This document shows, one piece after another, positions 26,971-36,225 of a DNA stretch of 64,000 bases. The first letter of the stretch is position 1. The number at the start of each line of letters is the position of its first letter. Below the pieces are notes generated by a model, which was not told the origin of the DNA, did no database searches, and saw nothing but the letters and a program-made list of their open reading frames with translations. The translations under genes and the position numbers were made by a program. This DNA is from JBGTIS01 sp041745535 (lineage in GTDB: Bacteria; Bacteroidota; Bacteroidia; Cytophagales; Cyclobacteriaceae), in assembly GCA_041745535.1 (NCBI GenBank), contig JBGTIS010000022.1:1-64000 (forward strand). The letters run 5' to 3'.

Positions 26971-28257
26971 TTATATTAAGTCCCACTCTTTGCGGTATTC
27001 TCTACCCAGCAATGTGTTCGCTTCACCATCACCTTTAAATTTTTCTTTTTTACTATTCCATTCCAGCTTTCTTCCACCCAACCGATATGAAATTAATCCC
27101 AGATGCATGGGTAATGTCATTTGTCGGGCATACTCCAGGTTACTTTCCGGCTGGGTACGGGCTTTTATGGCATCAACAAAATTCTGCTGATGCCCCGGAG
27201 AACGGGGGATTGTTTTAGGTACATCGGGTAATTCAGTAAGAATTTTTCCATCCCGCATTACCTCAAAGCTTCCATAATCGCATATTAATGAACCTTTATC
27301 GCCTTCAAAATAAGCACCAATACCCCTGTCATTAGCTCCGGGAACATCGGGTGGTTCGGTGGTCCAGAATAACTTCAGTCCGTCGAACTCAAAATTAGCG
27401 TCCAGCCATTTTGGAGCATCGGCTATGCCTTCCGGATCTTCTCCTTTAGCTTCCACACTTTTTAATCCGGTTGGGTTAACCGACCAGAAAACGATGTCCG
27501 CGATATGACACCAGAAATCCTGGTATACGCCTCCTGAATAATCAAGAAAATACCGGTAATTGAAATGGCACCGCTCGGGGGTATAGGCTACATACGGGGC
27601 AGGCCCTAACCACATGTCCCAGTTCAGCGTTTTCGGAGGTGTTTGATTTTCAGGAAATCCAAGTCCGGGCGAAAAACCTGTTTTCCATAACCGCACGGTA
27701 TGCACTTTTCCAATAGTCCCCGCCTTAATAATTTCAGCAACCCGGTGGTAATTATCTCCTGCATGGATCTGTGTACCAAGTTGAAATATGCGATCGTAAC
27801 GCTTCAGGTTTTTGAGCATTTCCTGCCCTTCTTTTACACTATAGGCAAGCGGCTTTTCACCATATACATCTTTACCTGCCTGAAAAGCCATAATAGCAAT
27901 TTGTGCATGCCAGTGGTCCGGAGTAGCGCAAGTAATGGCATCCACATCATTACGTTCCAAAATTCTTCTAAAATCACCATATCCCTCGGCTTTTACACCA
28001 GGCCGCAAACCTTCCAGGGTTTTCAGACTTTCACTCAGATGCGTTTCATCCACATCGCAAAGGGCTACTACATCTACTTCAGGTATTGTCGCAAACCATT
28101 TCATATGGTTATTTCCCATCCCTCCTACGCCAATATGAGCTACCCGTAATGTATCGCTGGGTGCTACTTTGCCTGTAAATGATGGTAATAAGGCAAAACT
28201 CAGAGCACCTGCTCCAGTTTGTTTTAAAAAATCGCGCCGGTCCAGAATTTTTTTCAT
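26971..28257 (-). CDS. Tat-exported Gfo/Idh/MocA-family oxidoreductase
   Basis: This 428-residue protein begins with a twin-arginine signal (RRDFLKQTGAGALSFALL). An NAD(P)-binding Rossmann domain follows with AHIGVGGMGNNHMKWF, CDVDETH and the family signature YGEKPLA near residue 133. Its C-terminal part has the alpha/beta substrate fold. Such proteins oxidise or epimerise sugars, often in glycan breakdown. The Tat signal means that it is exported folded with its cofactor. It is monocistronic with its own terminator. The substrate is unknown. Confidence 0.9.
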   Translation of the reverse strand: MKKILDRRDFLKQTGAGALSFALLPSFTGKVAPSDTLRVAHIGVGGMGNNHMKWFATIPEVDVVALCDVDETHLSESLKTLEGLRPGVKAEGYGDFRRILERNDVDAITCATPDHWHAQIAIMAFQAGKDVYGEKPLAYSVKEGQEMLKNLKRYDRIFQLGTQIHAGDNYHRVAEIIKAGTIGKVHTVRLWKTGFSPGLGFPENQTPPKTLNWDMWLGPAPYVAYTPERCHFNYRYFLDYSGGVYQDFWCHIADIVFWSVNPTGLKSVEAKGEDPEGIADAPKWLDANFEFDGLKLFWTTEPPDVPGANDRGIGAYFEGDKGSLICDYGSFEVMRDGKILTELPDVPKTIPRSPGHQQNFVDAIKARTQPESNLEYARQMTLPMHLGLISYRLGGRKLEWNSKKEKFKGDGEANTLLGREYRKEWDLI

Positions 28258-28399
28258 AAAGCAATTCCAATAATAAAATTATACGTGTAATTAAATAAAT
28301 ATAGCGCAAATAAAGTTTTACTTCCAATAGGCAGTATCAGGGTTAAAATTAAATGGCATGAAGGAGAACTGATTTATGTAAAAAAGCTATTAAAAATAA

Positions 28400-29029
28400 T
28401 TAATTACTGCTTTTGGGTTTTAATTCTCCTTTTACATACAGCTTAAATTCTTCACAGGTTAAAACACCGCTATCTCCATATGGACAGGTTTCATACATAT
28501 AAGTGCCTAATAATCCAGGTTTCTTCAACACCCCTGTTCCTTTACATAAAGGACAAACTACACGCTGGACATCCGTACAATTGACGATTTCTTTATCTGA
28601 ATCAGGTTTATTTACGGTCATTTTTACCTCTTCACTACTTTTTCCAATTTCTTTTTCTTTGTTATTATTTTGAACCAGATATTCTTGTTCAGACTTTTTG
28701 AGGTACGCAACCGATTTGTCAAAAAATTCTCCATTCACTCCTTTTAATTCAATATATTTATTGAGCCAATCAATACTCTGCTTGTATTTTCCTAGATAAT
28801 AAGAGTTCTTCCCAAAATAAAAGCAAATTTCGGTAGGCAGCACGTTCATTTCATCAATTACCATACGGAAATATTTATCGGCTACTGTATAATCTTCTTT
28901 TGCCATATACTCAATACCGGTATCCATAAACCTCAAGCTCTCGACCTCATCAGATTGTTGTGCCTGTGCCGACCTATCCAAGAAACTAACTATTAGCATA
29001 ACTATACAGCATGTAAATAACCTATTCAT
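28400..29029 (-). CDS. Exported TPR protein with CxxCxGxG zinc-finger-like tail
   Basis: This protein of about 209 residues starts at the ATG at 29029 (MNRLFTCCIVMLIVS) and has a signal peptide. A TPR-like middle part follows (AKEDYTVADKYFRMVIDEM, YYLGKYKQSIDWLNKYIEL). The tail contains CPLCKGTGVL and a second degenerate element, CPYGDSGVLTC, resembling the DnaJ cysteine-rich repeat CxxCxGxG. A zinc finger on an exported TPR protein is unusual. The function is unknown. Confidence 0.65.
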   Translation of the reverse strand: MNRLFTCCIVMLIVSFLDRSAQAQQSDEVESLRFMDTGIEYMAKEDYTVADKYFRMVIDEMNVLPTEICFYFGKNSYYLGKYKQSIDWLNKYIELKGVNGEFFDKSVAYLKKSEQEYLVQNNNKEKEIGKSSEEVKMTVNKPDSDKEIVNCTDVQRVVCPLCKGTGVLKKPGLLGTYMYETCPYGDSGVLTCEEFKLYVKGELKPKSSN

Positions 29030-29204
29030 AAGCGAAATCAATTCTGTAGTATAACACAAAAATAACGATAATTATTGAAGCCAAATAAAGCTTTTCTTTT
29101 TTAACTCCAGTACAAGACCATCAAACATGAACATCTGACTAATAAATTCACTGTTAAATCCGGATTTTTAATACTAAATTTATAGCAACTATCTCAAATA
29201 AACC

Positions 29205-29993
29205 ATGAAAAAGTATCTGCTTCTCCTAGCTGTACCCTTCTTAATTTCAGCATGCACTTCCAATTTTAAAGAAAAAATGGAAGAAGATGACGACAATCTG
29301 CAAACCTTTTCCCAGGTTATTAAGAAAGATAACATTAAATCGTTAAGAACAGAAATATCCATGGCAGCAGGTTACCTGAAGCTTGAAAAAGGTTCTACCG
29401 ACCTGGCTGATGCCAATATTAAATATACCCGGGAAAAATGGAAACCTGAAATTACGTACTCATCGTCGGGGGAAACGGGAAAAATAATTATTGCCCAGTC
29501 GGAAAAAACCGAATTCAACTTTAGTAACGACGATAAGAATAACTGGACTATAAAGCTAAATCCTGAAATTTATCAGGACATTAAGTTAGCATTAGGTGCT
29601 GGTGTATCCGAAATAAACCTTTCAGATTTCACTTTGAGTGGCGTATCTATTGAAGCTGGTGTAGGCGAACATAATATTAACTTATCAAACACTTCCGTTC
29701 CTTATCTTGACATTGATGCCGGAGTTGGTGAGGTAACTGTTGATCTGACAGGTATCTGGAAAAACGATCTGGATGCCACAATTAATGGAGGTATTGGCGA
29801 ACTGAATATGATATTACCCAAAAACACTGGTATTATTTTAAAGATCAATGGCGGTTTGGGGTCGGTGAACGCACCAAGTTTCACTAAAATTGGCCGTACT
29901 TATACAAACGAAAATTATGGGAGTTCAAACTTTACCTTAGAATTTGAAATTAATGCCGGTATGGGTAGCATTAATATTGAATTAAAAGATTAG
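29205..29993 (+). CDS. Toastrack (LiaF/DUF4097-like) lipoprotein
   Basis: This 262-residue protein has a lipobox in FLISAC (Cys17). From about residue 125 it shows a repeating beta-helix-like pattern with LGAGVSEINLSDF, EAGVGEHNINLS, DAGVGEVTVDL, GGIGELNMILP, GGLGSVNAPSF and NAGMGSINIEL, spaced about 21-24 residues. This is the toastrack architecture seen in LiaF/DUF2154-type proteins. It is anchored to a membrane facing the periplasm. The function is unknown. Confidence 0.8.
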   Translation: MKKYLLLLAVPFLISACTSNFKEKMEEDDDNLQTFSQVIKKDNIKSLRTEISMAAGYLKLEKGSTDLADANIKYTREKWKPEITYSSSGETGKIIIAQSEKTEFNFSNDDKNNWTIKLNPEIYQDIKLALGAGVSEINLSDFTLSGVSIEAGVGEHNINLSNTSVPYLDIDAGVGEVTVDLTGIWKNDLDATINGGIGELNMILPKNTGIILKINGGLGSVNAPSFTKIGRTYTNENYGSSNFTLEFEINAGMGSINIELKD

Positions 29994-30236
29994 CTGCTAG
30001 CAGTTTTATAAAATATACAAGCACCAATAAGTAACTTTACTAAATAATTCCGCAATTTTTAATTTCTTATTACTTGGTACATTTTTTTGAAAATATTTTT
30101 TTCTAATTACTATATTTGAATAGAAATTGCATCTGATTTTAGTTAAAAATATAAAATGTGCTTCAATTGATATATACAGATCTTTATCAGGAGAATCGTA
30201 CCTCATTGGAAGCGGAAATATTTAAATTTACCTAAG

Positions 30237-31412
30237 TTGAGGAAATCGAAAGTCAATTTGTTGCTTTATTTTCCCTATAATAAAGTAATGACTGGAGGGG
30301 CAAGGCATCTTTTAACTCTTCTGGATAATCTGGATAAAACAATTTACCATCCTTTGGTGGTGACTCAAAGGAAAAGCTCATTAATTGATGAGGTGTCCGA
30401 CCGTGGCATCGAGATAATCCATTTGCCATTACCAGATCGACTTGATTTACAGGATGGGCAGGTATTACATTACGGTATATTTGAAAAAGTTAAGAGTTTT
30501 TTTTCTCTGATCAGCTATAACAATGCGATCAAAAAACTTATCAAAGACCATAATATTGATTTAGTCTGGACCCGAAATGTAAAAGCAGTAATGTTTGTAG
30601 GGCTGGCCAGCAAATTTAGTGGAACCCCACTGATTTGGGATATAGGGCTTGAACATGAATCTAAGGGTATGGTCAAAGTGCTTCACTTTTTCGGATTATG
30701 CCTTACTTCAGTTGTCGTTACGCAGGGGCAATCGCAACATGAACAAATTTTTGGAAATACGCTTATCCGTTTATTTCACAATAAACTTAAGAATATCGGT
30801 CCTGGTATTGACCTGGGAACTATACAAAATATTCATAACCTGCTTACTACCGTAAATATAAGTTCCCGCCCTTTTACTATTTTATCTGTAGGTATTGTAG
30901 GACAAAGAAAAAACCAGATGATGCTGGTAAAAGCCATAAAGCAACTGGCATCTGATTATCCTGATATAAAAGCTATCATTATTGGGCCAATTGGGGAAGA
31001 AAATTATTATCAGGAAATATGTACATATATCAGTCACCATAATCTTGGTAATTTGATTGAATTCCTGGGTTGGCGCGATGATATTCCCAATTTTCTGGTA
31101 ACCGCGGACGTCTTTGTAATGTGTTCTGAAAACGAAGGAGTACCTCGTGCTATGCGGGAAGCGCTGTTTGCTAAATTACCGGTAATTGGCACAAAAGCCG
31201 GAGGTATACCCGATGCGGTTGATCATGAAAAAACAGGTTTTCTGGTAGCTTTAAATGATGTAGATAGTTTAGTGTCTTATCTGAAATTTTTTATTGATAA
31301 TCCGGAAGAAGTTAAGATAATGGGAGAAGCAGCCTATCAATTGGGTAAGCAAAAGTTCTCGCTGGAAGCCTGGACAGAAAACTATCAGAAATTAATCAGC
31401 AGTTTAGTATAA
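30237..31412 (+). CDS. Family 4 glycosyltransferase
   Basis: This 391-residue GT-B enzyme of the GT4 family starts at a TTG (LRKSKVNLLLYFPYN), because no in-frame ATG lies close. The donor-binding half carries ILSVGIVGQRKNQ, the EFLGWRDDIPNFLVTADVF segment, and the conserved ENEGVPRAMREALFAKLPV with the E-x7-E type motif. It transfers a sugar from a nucleotide donor to a lipid-linked or surface glycan acceptor. It begins a short polysaccharide cluster with the sulfotransferase 25 bp downstream. Confidence 0.88.
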   Translation: MRKSKVNLLLYFPYNKVMTGGARHLLTLLDNLDKTIYHPLVVTQRKSSLIDEVSDRGIEIIHLPLPDRLDLQDGQVLHYGIFEKVKSFFSLISYNNAIKKLIKDHNIDLVWTRNVKAVMFVGLASKFSGTPLIWDIGLEHESKGMVKVLHFFGLCLTSVVVTQGQSQHEQIFGNTLIRLFHNKLKNIGPGIDLGTIQNIHNLLTTVNISSRPFTILSVGIVGQRKNQMMLVKAIKQLASDYPDIKAIIIGPIGEENYYQEICTYISHHNLGNLIEFLGWRDDIPNFLVTADVFVMCSENEGVPRAMREALFAKLPVIGTKAGGIPDAVDHEKTGFLVALNDVDSLVSYLKFFIDNPEEVKIMGEAAYQLGKQKFSLEAWTENYQKLISSLV

Positions 31413-31437
31413 ATTATTGTCTAATTAAAAATTCGCA

Positions 31438-32265
31438 ATGAAAATGAAGTTGGATTTTCTTGGTGTAGGTCCACAAAAAACCGGAACAACCTGGTTGTAT
31501 GAAGTTTTAAAAAATAATCCGGGTGTATGTATGCCCACTATTACTAAAGAAATACAGTTTTTTGACAGATTTTACGACAAGGGATTAAAAGAATACAATA
31601 CCTATTTTGATAAATGCACGCCCGAATTAGTTACAGGTGAAATAACTCCGGGTTACTTCGATACCTTTGAAACCCCAGGTAGAGTTCATAAGCATTTTCC
31701 CAATGTAAAAATTATTATTTCGTTACGACATCCTATTTACAGAACTGAATCTCTCTTCCGGCATTATTTAAGAAAGGGCATGGTAAGCGAAGATTTTAAG
31801 AAAGCTATAGTAGAATTACCACAAATTGTTGACTCAGGCCGGTATAAAGAACACATTGAGCGTTGGTTAAGCTTTTTTAAGAAAGATCAGATTAAAATTA
31901 TTCTGATGGAGGATATTGAAGCCAAACCCAAAGAAACACTTCTGGAGATACTTGATTTTTTATCCGTAGATACTAAGTACATTCCTGAAACATTAGAGGA
32001 AAGAGTAAATGTAACCGGTATGGCAAAATATCCTGTGCTTGCTAAATATGCTGCCAAAGCCGTTGTATTTTTCAAAGACAATAATATGCATTCAGTTGTA
32101 AACTTTGGAAAAGCACTTGGCCTGAAAAAGGTATATGAAGGTGGCGACCTGGTTTCAATTGACAGAAGTGAAAAGAAAAAGCTTCTGGATATATATAAAC
32201 AGGACACCATGTATGTAGAAAAGTTACTTAACAGAAAGCTAAGCAACTGGTATTTACCTGAATAA
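31438..32265 (+). CDS. PAPS-dependent sulfotransferase
   Basis: This 275-residue enzyme has the 5'-phosphosulfate loop PQKTGTTWLYE (residues 11-21) and the 3'-phosphate-binding region IIISLRHPIYRTESLF near 98. These are the two motifs of PAPS sulfotransferases of the heparan N-deacetylase/NDST type. It probably adds sulfate to a cell-surface polysaccharide made by the neighbouring glycosyltransferases. A start at 31444 (MKLDFLG) is equally possible. No PAPS synthesis genes are in the window. Confidence 0.85.
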   Translation: MKMKLDFLGVGPQKTGTTWLYEVLKNNPGVCMPTITKEIQFFDRFYDKGLKEYNTYFDKCTPELVTGEITPGYFDTFETPGRVHKHFPNVKIIISLRHPIYRTESLFRHYLRKGMVSEDFKKAIVELPQIVDSGRYKEHIERWLSFFKKDQIKIILMEDIEAKPKETLLEILDFLSVDTKYIPETLEERVNVTGMAKYPVLAKYAAKAVVFFKDNNMHSVVNFGKALGLKKVYEGGDLVSIDRSEKKKLLDIYKQDTMYVEKLLNRKLSNWYLPE

Positions 32266-32284
32266 GAGGGTTAAATTAGGCAGG

Positions 32285-33445
32285 TTAGTTACTTATTTTA
32301 GCTGGTTCTCTTTTTTTATGAAAGACTGACTCCTCCAGCCTGCAGTACAAATCTCTCAACTTCGGACTGGTTACACTGTTTACAAACAGAGTTTTAGCTC
32401 TATTGTAACCTTCTTCGCCCATTTTCAACCGCAATTCTTTATTCTCAATAAGAGTTTTAATAGCCATAGCCAAAACCTCCGGATTCCCAGGTTCTACAGC
32501 TAAACCAGTTTTGTTATGCTGAGAAACTTCAGTAACACCACTATTGACATCAGAAACAATGGTTGGTATTTTAGAAAGCTGGGCCTCAACTAAAGTTAAG
32601 CTGAAGGATTCGGTACGATTCAGGCAGGGTAAAACAAAAATATCGCTGGCTCTAAAAACTGATCCTTTGTTGGTGTTATCCAGTTCGCCCAGGTAATGTA
32701 CCCGATTGCTTAAACCTAATCGTTTGGTTAAATCTTTACTATCCTGCAAAGTCGGGCCCAATCCGCCTACCAGTAAATGCACTTCGGGCAAATGATTTAA
32801 GGCTTGAAGCAGCACATCAACTCCTTTGTATTTTACATGGCGCCCGATAAACGATACTGTAGGTGCGCCTTTCGTATATTTATTTTTAATGTACTCAACT
32901 TGTTCGATCATTTGAGGAGTTTCCACAAATGGCTCCTCTTCAGTTCCATGAGGAATTATTTCAAACTTGTCTCGGTAATTCAATAACTCGTCTGAAGTTA
33001 ATCCATATTTTTCTGTAAATAAAATAATAGCTTTGGCCTTTCTAAGTATTGCGTGGTACATAGGCAGCACCATGTTTCTTAATAACTTCTGGCGAACAAT
33101 ATCAGTATGATGAGTCACTACCAAAGGAACATCCTCCATACCAGCCAGTAAGATAGAGGCTACAGCTATTGGATTGGGCGCATGGAGATGAATAATATCA
33201 GGTTTTGCTTTTCTAAGCTCAGAAACCATAGATAAGGTAATTTCCTGGGAAAAGAGTTTGCCTATACTTCCAACGCGTGTTACAGGAATACCATCAACTA
33301 TTTCTTTTACGAACTTCTGTTCATGGTTAAAGACCAATGCGGAAACATCATGATCTTTTGCGAGTTCAATGCAATTTAGATATGTATTATTTTCGATTCC
33401 TCCTTTGTAAGGCGGAAAATACTTGCCAAGTTGAAGAATTTTCAT
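32285..33445 (-). CDS. Family 4 glycosyltransferase
   Basis: This 386-residue GT-B enzyme has a glycine-rich N-terminal loop (MKILQLGKYFPPYKGGIENN), HLHAPNPIAVASILL, the FIGRHVKYKGVDVLLQAL donor-domain start, and the ESFSLTLVEAQLSKIPTI motif of GT4. It is cytoplasmic or peripheral to the inner membrane. It converges with the sulfotransferase 20 bp away and lies head-to-tail with the truncated sugar-transferase relative, so it probably belongs to the same surface glycan pathway. Confidence 0.88.
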   Translation of the reverse strand: MKILQLGKYFPPYKGGIENNTYLNCIELAKDHDVSALVFNHEQKFVKEIVDGIPVTRVGSIGKLFSQEITLSMVSELRKAKPDIIHLHAPNPIAVASILLAGMEDVPLVVTHHTDIVRQKLLRNMVLPMYHAILRKAKAIILFTEKYGLTSDELLNYRDKFEIIPHGTEEEPFVETPQMIEQVEYIKNKYTKGAPTVSFIGRHVKYKGVDVLLQALNHLPEVHLLVGGLGPTLQDSKDLTKRLGLSNRVHYLGELDNTNKGSVFRASDIFVLPCLNRTESFSLTLVEAQLSKIPTIVSDVNSGVTEVSQHNKTGLAVEPGNPEVLAMAIKTLIENKELRLKMGEEGYNRAKTLFVNSVTSPKLRDLYCRLEESVFHKKREPAKISN

Positions 33446-33559
33446 ACTATTTAATCATGTATTTGGGGAAATTAATGAAACACAACTATCTGTAATATGA
33501 TAACGCTGAATGTTAAATAAATACAATTCTCATTGTGTTTTATTAAAATACGCCCAAAG

Positions 33560-34474
33560 TTAATTAACTTTTTCCAGATTATTAAATTCGTAGTAAGCTT
33601 TGCGCATTCTCCTGTATGTTTTAAGGTAAAACGCGATGGGCTTACGAAAATCAAAAACAACCCGGAGAGGATCCCGCTCATAAGTTAAAACCGGTATATG
33701 TTCTCCGTAAACTTCAGATATATACCGTTTTCTCTTTAAGCCATTAGCGTTTTGAATAATACTAAAGTAAATAAAATTATTATCGGAAAACTCGTTCAAA
33801 TCCTTAATTTGGGCTGAATCATAAGGGAGGGTATAATAAATTTCGTCTACTTCTTCCCGCACACAGAAACTTTTGATGTCTTTCAGCGTACCTTTAATCT
33901 CATTTACTCCATATCCTGAATAACAATCATCAAAAAATCCAATAAACTGATACGCCAGAGACTTGTTTCGTTTGAAGAAATCTCTGAGTGCTCTGCCCTG
34001 ATCTGTATATCCGATAATAATTACGTTCTTGCGATTTATATCAAGATTTCTGTAATATTCATATAACTTTAAAAGAACGAATTTGGATAAAACGGTTAGG
34101 GTAGCAAAAACACCATAGGAAAGACCTAAATGAAAAAGCGAGAATTGAAAATCAGAAATGATAAAAACGTAGATTCCTAAAGCGATACTATGCATAAAAA
34201 ACCCAACCAAAGAGCTGAATAGTATTTTTTTGAATCTTCCTAAATTTTCAAGGTGATATATATTACAAAAAATAGCTGACAGAATCCAGGAAAGCATAAA
34301 AAAGGCAGTAAACGAAGCGTACTCCGGATTTGACAATTCAGCATTATTGAAACCACCAATTATTATTTGAGAAACTTTAAAAGAAGTTAAAATCAGAAAA
34401 ATATCTGACATTACAAGAACCAATACCAGAACCTTGGAATAGTTGCTTTTTTTAGCGCTGTTCAGTGAAATCAT
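33560..34474 (-). CDS. Membrane and CoA_binding_3-like domain of a WbaP/WcaJ-type protein, catalytic domain absent
   Basis: This 304-residue protein starts with about four hydrophobic segments (residues 15-140). It continues as the Rossmann-like CoA_binding_3 domain (KNVIIIGYTDQGRALRDF, YQFIGFFDD) found in the first half of polyisoprenyl-phosphate hexose-1-phosphate transferases. It stops after PLRVVFDFRKPIAFYLKTY, just where the catalytic bacterial sugar transferase domain should begin; full proteins have about 460 residues. No transferase sequence follows in any frame. It is either a truncated gene or a stand-alone regulatory form. Confidence 0.7.
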   Translation of the reverse strand: MISLNSAKKSNYSKVLVLVLVMSDIFLILTSFKVSQIIIGGFNNAELSNPEYASFTAFFMLSWILSAIFCNIYHLENLGRFKKILFSSLVGFFMHSIALGIYVFIISDFQFSLFHLGLSYGVFATLTVLSKFVLLKLYEYYRNLDINRKNVIIIGYTDQGRALRDFFKRNKSLAYQFIGFFDDCYSGYGVNEIKGTLKDIKSFCVREEVDEIYYTLPYDSAQIKDLNEFSDNNFIYFSIIQNANGLKRKRYISEVYGEHIPVLTYERDPLRVVFDFRKPIAFYLKTYRRMRKAYYEFNNLEKVN

Positions 34475-35086
34475 TATATGTTAACGATAAATATAATTCT
34501 AATTAACTTATGTTAAACTTAACTAGCGATTTGTAATTAAGATTTTGTATTAGAAATTTTATAAATAATAAATGAATTATACAAATATAACGCTACTTAC
34601 TAGTTAAAACAAGTAAAAATTAATTTTTTGATATATGAATCTGCTCAAACCCATGAAAATCATACGCTTTATAAATACGAATATATCTAATCGGCTTTTT
34701 TAGAAAAATTAGCTAAAGCACTCAAATGGTACATCTTAAAAATGAACGCGCTTCAATTAATCTGTAATTTAACTATTTTTATATCAATATACTCTTTTAA
34801 AAGTAACATTGTTTAATTTTTTTCTGTTTTTTAAAAATATAATAATAACTACCCAAAAAAAATACAATAACTTCATAACAAATACTTAGTATTGTTATAA
34901 AAGTTAGTAAACAATTATACGTGAATTGTAATATATAATACTTATATTTTTCTTAGACATATTTAAATATATTTTATGTCTTATGGAAAATTAATTCCTA
35001 ATCGCCTGTAGTAAGATTTCTGTTCGCGAATAATGATTTGACTTAAAAATAATTTATATTTATTTTCAGAAGTAAAAAAAACCCTA
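34475..35086. other. AT-rich intergenic region
   Basis: About 610 bp with very high A+T contain no ORF, hairpin terminator or RNA gene that I can support. It separates the polysaccharide cluster from the tRNA-Gln/prs unit. Confidence 0.4.
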
Positions 35087-35094
35087 TACTTTTG
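35087..35094 (+). promoter_or_regulatory. Likely -7 element for tRNA-Gln and prs
   Basis: TACTTTTG matches TAnnTTTG and lies 19 bp before the tRNA, so transcription would start just upstream of it. Confidence 0.5.
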
Positions 35095-35113
35095 CAACCG
35101 TAATTTTCGGTAT

Positions 35114-35186
35114 TGTCCGATGGTGTAACTGGCAACACGTCTGATTTTGGTTCAGAAGAGTCTAGGTTCGAGCCCTAGTCGGACAA
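35114..35186 (+). tRNA. tRNA-Gln (anticodon TTG)
   Basis: A full 73-nt cloverleaf can be folded. The acceptor TGTCCGA/TCGGACA is followed by discriminator A. The D stem is GTGT/ACAC. The anticodon stem TCTGA/TCAGA has loop TTTTGGT, giving anticodon TTG. The T stem is CTAGG/CCTAG with loop TTCGAGC. No CCA is encoded. It lies 71 bp before prs on the same strand and may be co-transcribed. Confidence 0.95.
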
Positions 35187-35257
35187 CATTAGTAAAATCC
35201 CGGTTTTACCTAAATCGGGATTTATTTTTGAACACAAGTTCAAACCAATTTGAGAAT

Positions 35258-36199
35258 ATGGCTATCGCAAAGCTTTTTTCTGGTACTTCTTCCCAATATC
35301 TCGCTGAAAAGATTGCCCAAAACTATGGACAACCTTTGGGGGAAGTTATAGTAGATCGGTTCAGCGATGGCGAAATATCACCTCATTTTATTGAATCAGT
35401 ACGGGGTTGTGATGTTTTTTTAATTCAATCTACTTTTTCCCCTACCGATAACTTAATGGAGTTATTGCTATTAATTGACGCCGCAAGGCGGGCAAGCGCC
35501 AAATATGTAACCGCTGTGGTACCCTACTTTGGATATGCCAGACAAGACCGCAAAGATAAACCCCGGGTTTCTATCGGGGCTAAACTGATTGCCAATCTTT
35601 TTTCCGCGGCAGGAGCCGACCGCCTAATGACCTGCGACCTGCACGCGGGACAAATTCAGGGTTTCTTTGATTTTCCTGTGGATCATTTTGACGGAAGCTC
35701 TATTTTCGTTCCTTATCTGAAAAACATACCTAAAGATAATCTGGTTTTTGCTTCCCCGGATGTAGGAGGAGTAAAAAGAACACGCAACTTTGCCAAATAT
35801 TTTGAAGTGGACATGGTAGTGTGCGATAAGCACAGAAAACGTTCTAACGAAGTGGCTAGCATGCAGGTAATTGGGGAAGTGGAAGGAAAAGATGTGGTGC
35901 TGGTTGACGATCTGGTAGATACAGCGGGAACACTTTGTAAAGCCGCACAGATTATTAAAGAAAAAGGGGCGATTTCGGTTAAAGCTATCAGCACCCACCC
36001 TGTGTTATCCGGAAACGCATACGAAAATATTGAAAACTCAGAACTGGAAGAATTGGTAGTAACGGATACCATACCTTTAAAACGTGAAAGTCCTAAAATT
36101 AAGGTATTAACGGTAGCCAGCCTGTTTGCACAGGGTATCCACAAAATTCACGATCACGAGTCTATCAGCCCGTTGTTCATTTCTAACGCAAGATTTTAA
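35258..36199 (+). CDS. prs: Ribose-phosphate pyrophosphokinase
   Basis: This 313-residue enzyme makes PRPP from ribose 5-phosphate and ATP for nucleotide, histidine and tryptophan synthesis. It starts at the ATG at 35258; a longer frame would run through the tRNA gene and is rejected. It carries FSGTSSQYLAEKIA, the ATP-site region YFGYARQDRK, the ribose-5-phosphate segment and the PRPP loop DVVLVDDLVDTAGT. It leads a prs-rplY-pth group, a common Bacteroidota order. Confidence 0.97.
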   Translation: MAIAKLFSGTSSQYLAEKIAQNYGQPLGEVIVDRFSDGEISPHFIESVRGCDVFLIQSTFSPTDNLMELLLLIDAARRASAKYVTAVVPYFGYARQDRKDKPRVSIGAKLIANLFSAAGADRLMTCDLHAGQIQGFFDFPVDHFDGSSIFVPYLKNIPKDNLVFASPDVGGVKRTRNFAKYFEVDMVVCDKHRKRSNEVASMQVIGEVEGKDVVLVDDLVDTAGTLCKAAQIIKEKGAISVKAISTHPVLSGNAYENIENSELEELVVTDTIPLKRESPKIKVLTVASLFAQGIHKIHDHESISPLFISNARF

Positions 36200-36225
36200 T
36201 TATTCATATTTAACTTTAATTCATT

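Noticed and set aside
29993..30003. CTGCTAGCAG palindrome after the toastrack gene as a terminator
   Set aside because: The 10-bp palindrome has no loop and only a weak T run, so it is a poor terminator; left unassigned.
35147..35257. Extended start of prs through the tRNA region
   Set aside because: The frame runs through the tRNA-Gln T arm and acceptor; the ATG at 35258 gives the normal family N-terminus.
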